From a virus: DNA of 21,841 nucleotides. The DNA lies in the IMG/VR virus record IMGVR_UViG_3300045999_005621, positions 1 through 21,841 of that record. One strand, 5' to 3'. A model generated the notes under the pieces. That model ran no database searches and was not told the DNA's origin. It was given only the letters and a program-made list of their open reading frames with translations. Both the position numbers and the translations under genes were made by a program. Of this stretch, positions 21,814 through 21,841 are shown piece by piece; position 1 is the first letter of the stretch, and each line of letters opens with the position of its first letter.

Positions 21814-21841
21814 ATGCGTTATTTTATTTTGGCACTTGCTG
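21814..21841 (+). CDS. Start of a second secreted-protein gene (3' partial)
   Basis: AAGAGG (21798-21803) precedes an ATG at 21814, 21 bases after the previous stop. The nine visible codons read MRYFILALA, which parallels MRYIIALFLA of the gene before it and looks like the beginning of another signal peptide. The rest lies outside the window. A tandem paralogue is likely but cannot be shown here. Confidence 0.5.

Noticed and set aside
1-21841. tRNA genes, rRNA, CRISPR arrays, insertion sequences
   Set aside because: No regularly spaced direct repeats, transposase genes or recognisable tRNA cloverleaf segments were seen by eye. A dedicated search was not possible.

Overview
The window reads as part of the genome of a large tailed phage (Caudoviricetes), AT-rich at roughly one third G+C by eye. 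All supported genes lie on the + strand, are closely packed and often overlap by 4-14 bases. The phage assignment rests on the gene mix: a RecB/Cas4-type nuclease, a free-standing GIY-YIG endonuclease, a DUF5856-type protein, a Nudix hydrolase, many tiny unknown genes, and a helical motif that I recall from T4-like phage proteins. No capsid, tail, terminase or polymerase gene is present, so the assignment is inferred. The host is probably a member of the Bacteroidota or a related FCB phylum (for example Ignavibacteria or Kapabacteria). A phage gene near the right end encodes a signal peptide plus a C-terminal domain of type IX secretion system (T9SS) sorting type, and two intergenic promoter candidates fit a TTTG-N19/20-TAnnTT pattern.

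Layout. (1) 1-1250: the 3' end of a PD-(D/E)XK nuclease gene, a long stem followed by a T-rich tract, and a GIY-YIG endonuclease that carries a ribbon-helix-helix tail. (2) 1278-17829: an unbroken cassette of 18 genes devoted to glycan synthesis. It holds GT-B glycosyltransferases (1278, 2673, 4119, 8914), GT-A or GT-A-like transferases (5434, 6069, 11793, 13172, 13784, 15201), three methyltransferase-like genes (7654, 8306, 14482), an NadE-like ATP-dependent amidating enzyme (9798), two UDP-sugar dehydrogenases (10549, 16993), an LpxA-like hexapeptide acyltransferase (12547) and a GalE-like epimerase (15982). (3) 17890-21304: eleven mostly small phage genes, including a DUF5856 ferritin-like protein, a Nudix hydrolase, a protein with an extremely acidic tail, a two-helix membrane protein and an FmdB-type zinc ribbon. 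(4) 21376-21841: a secreted protein with a T9SS-like sorting domain, followed by the start of a second gene with a similar signal peptide.

How the parts may work together. The cassette could make nucleotide-activated sugars (epimerase, dehydrogenases), decorate them (acylation, amidation, methylation) and assemble them into an oligosaccharide (about ten transferases). The product could sit on phage DNA, on virion proteins or on the host surface; sequence alone does not decide. A T9SS cargo-like protein in the same phage suggests host-surface remodelling as one possibility, because T9SS cargo is often attached to surface polysaccharide in Bacteroidota. That link is inference only.
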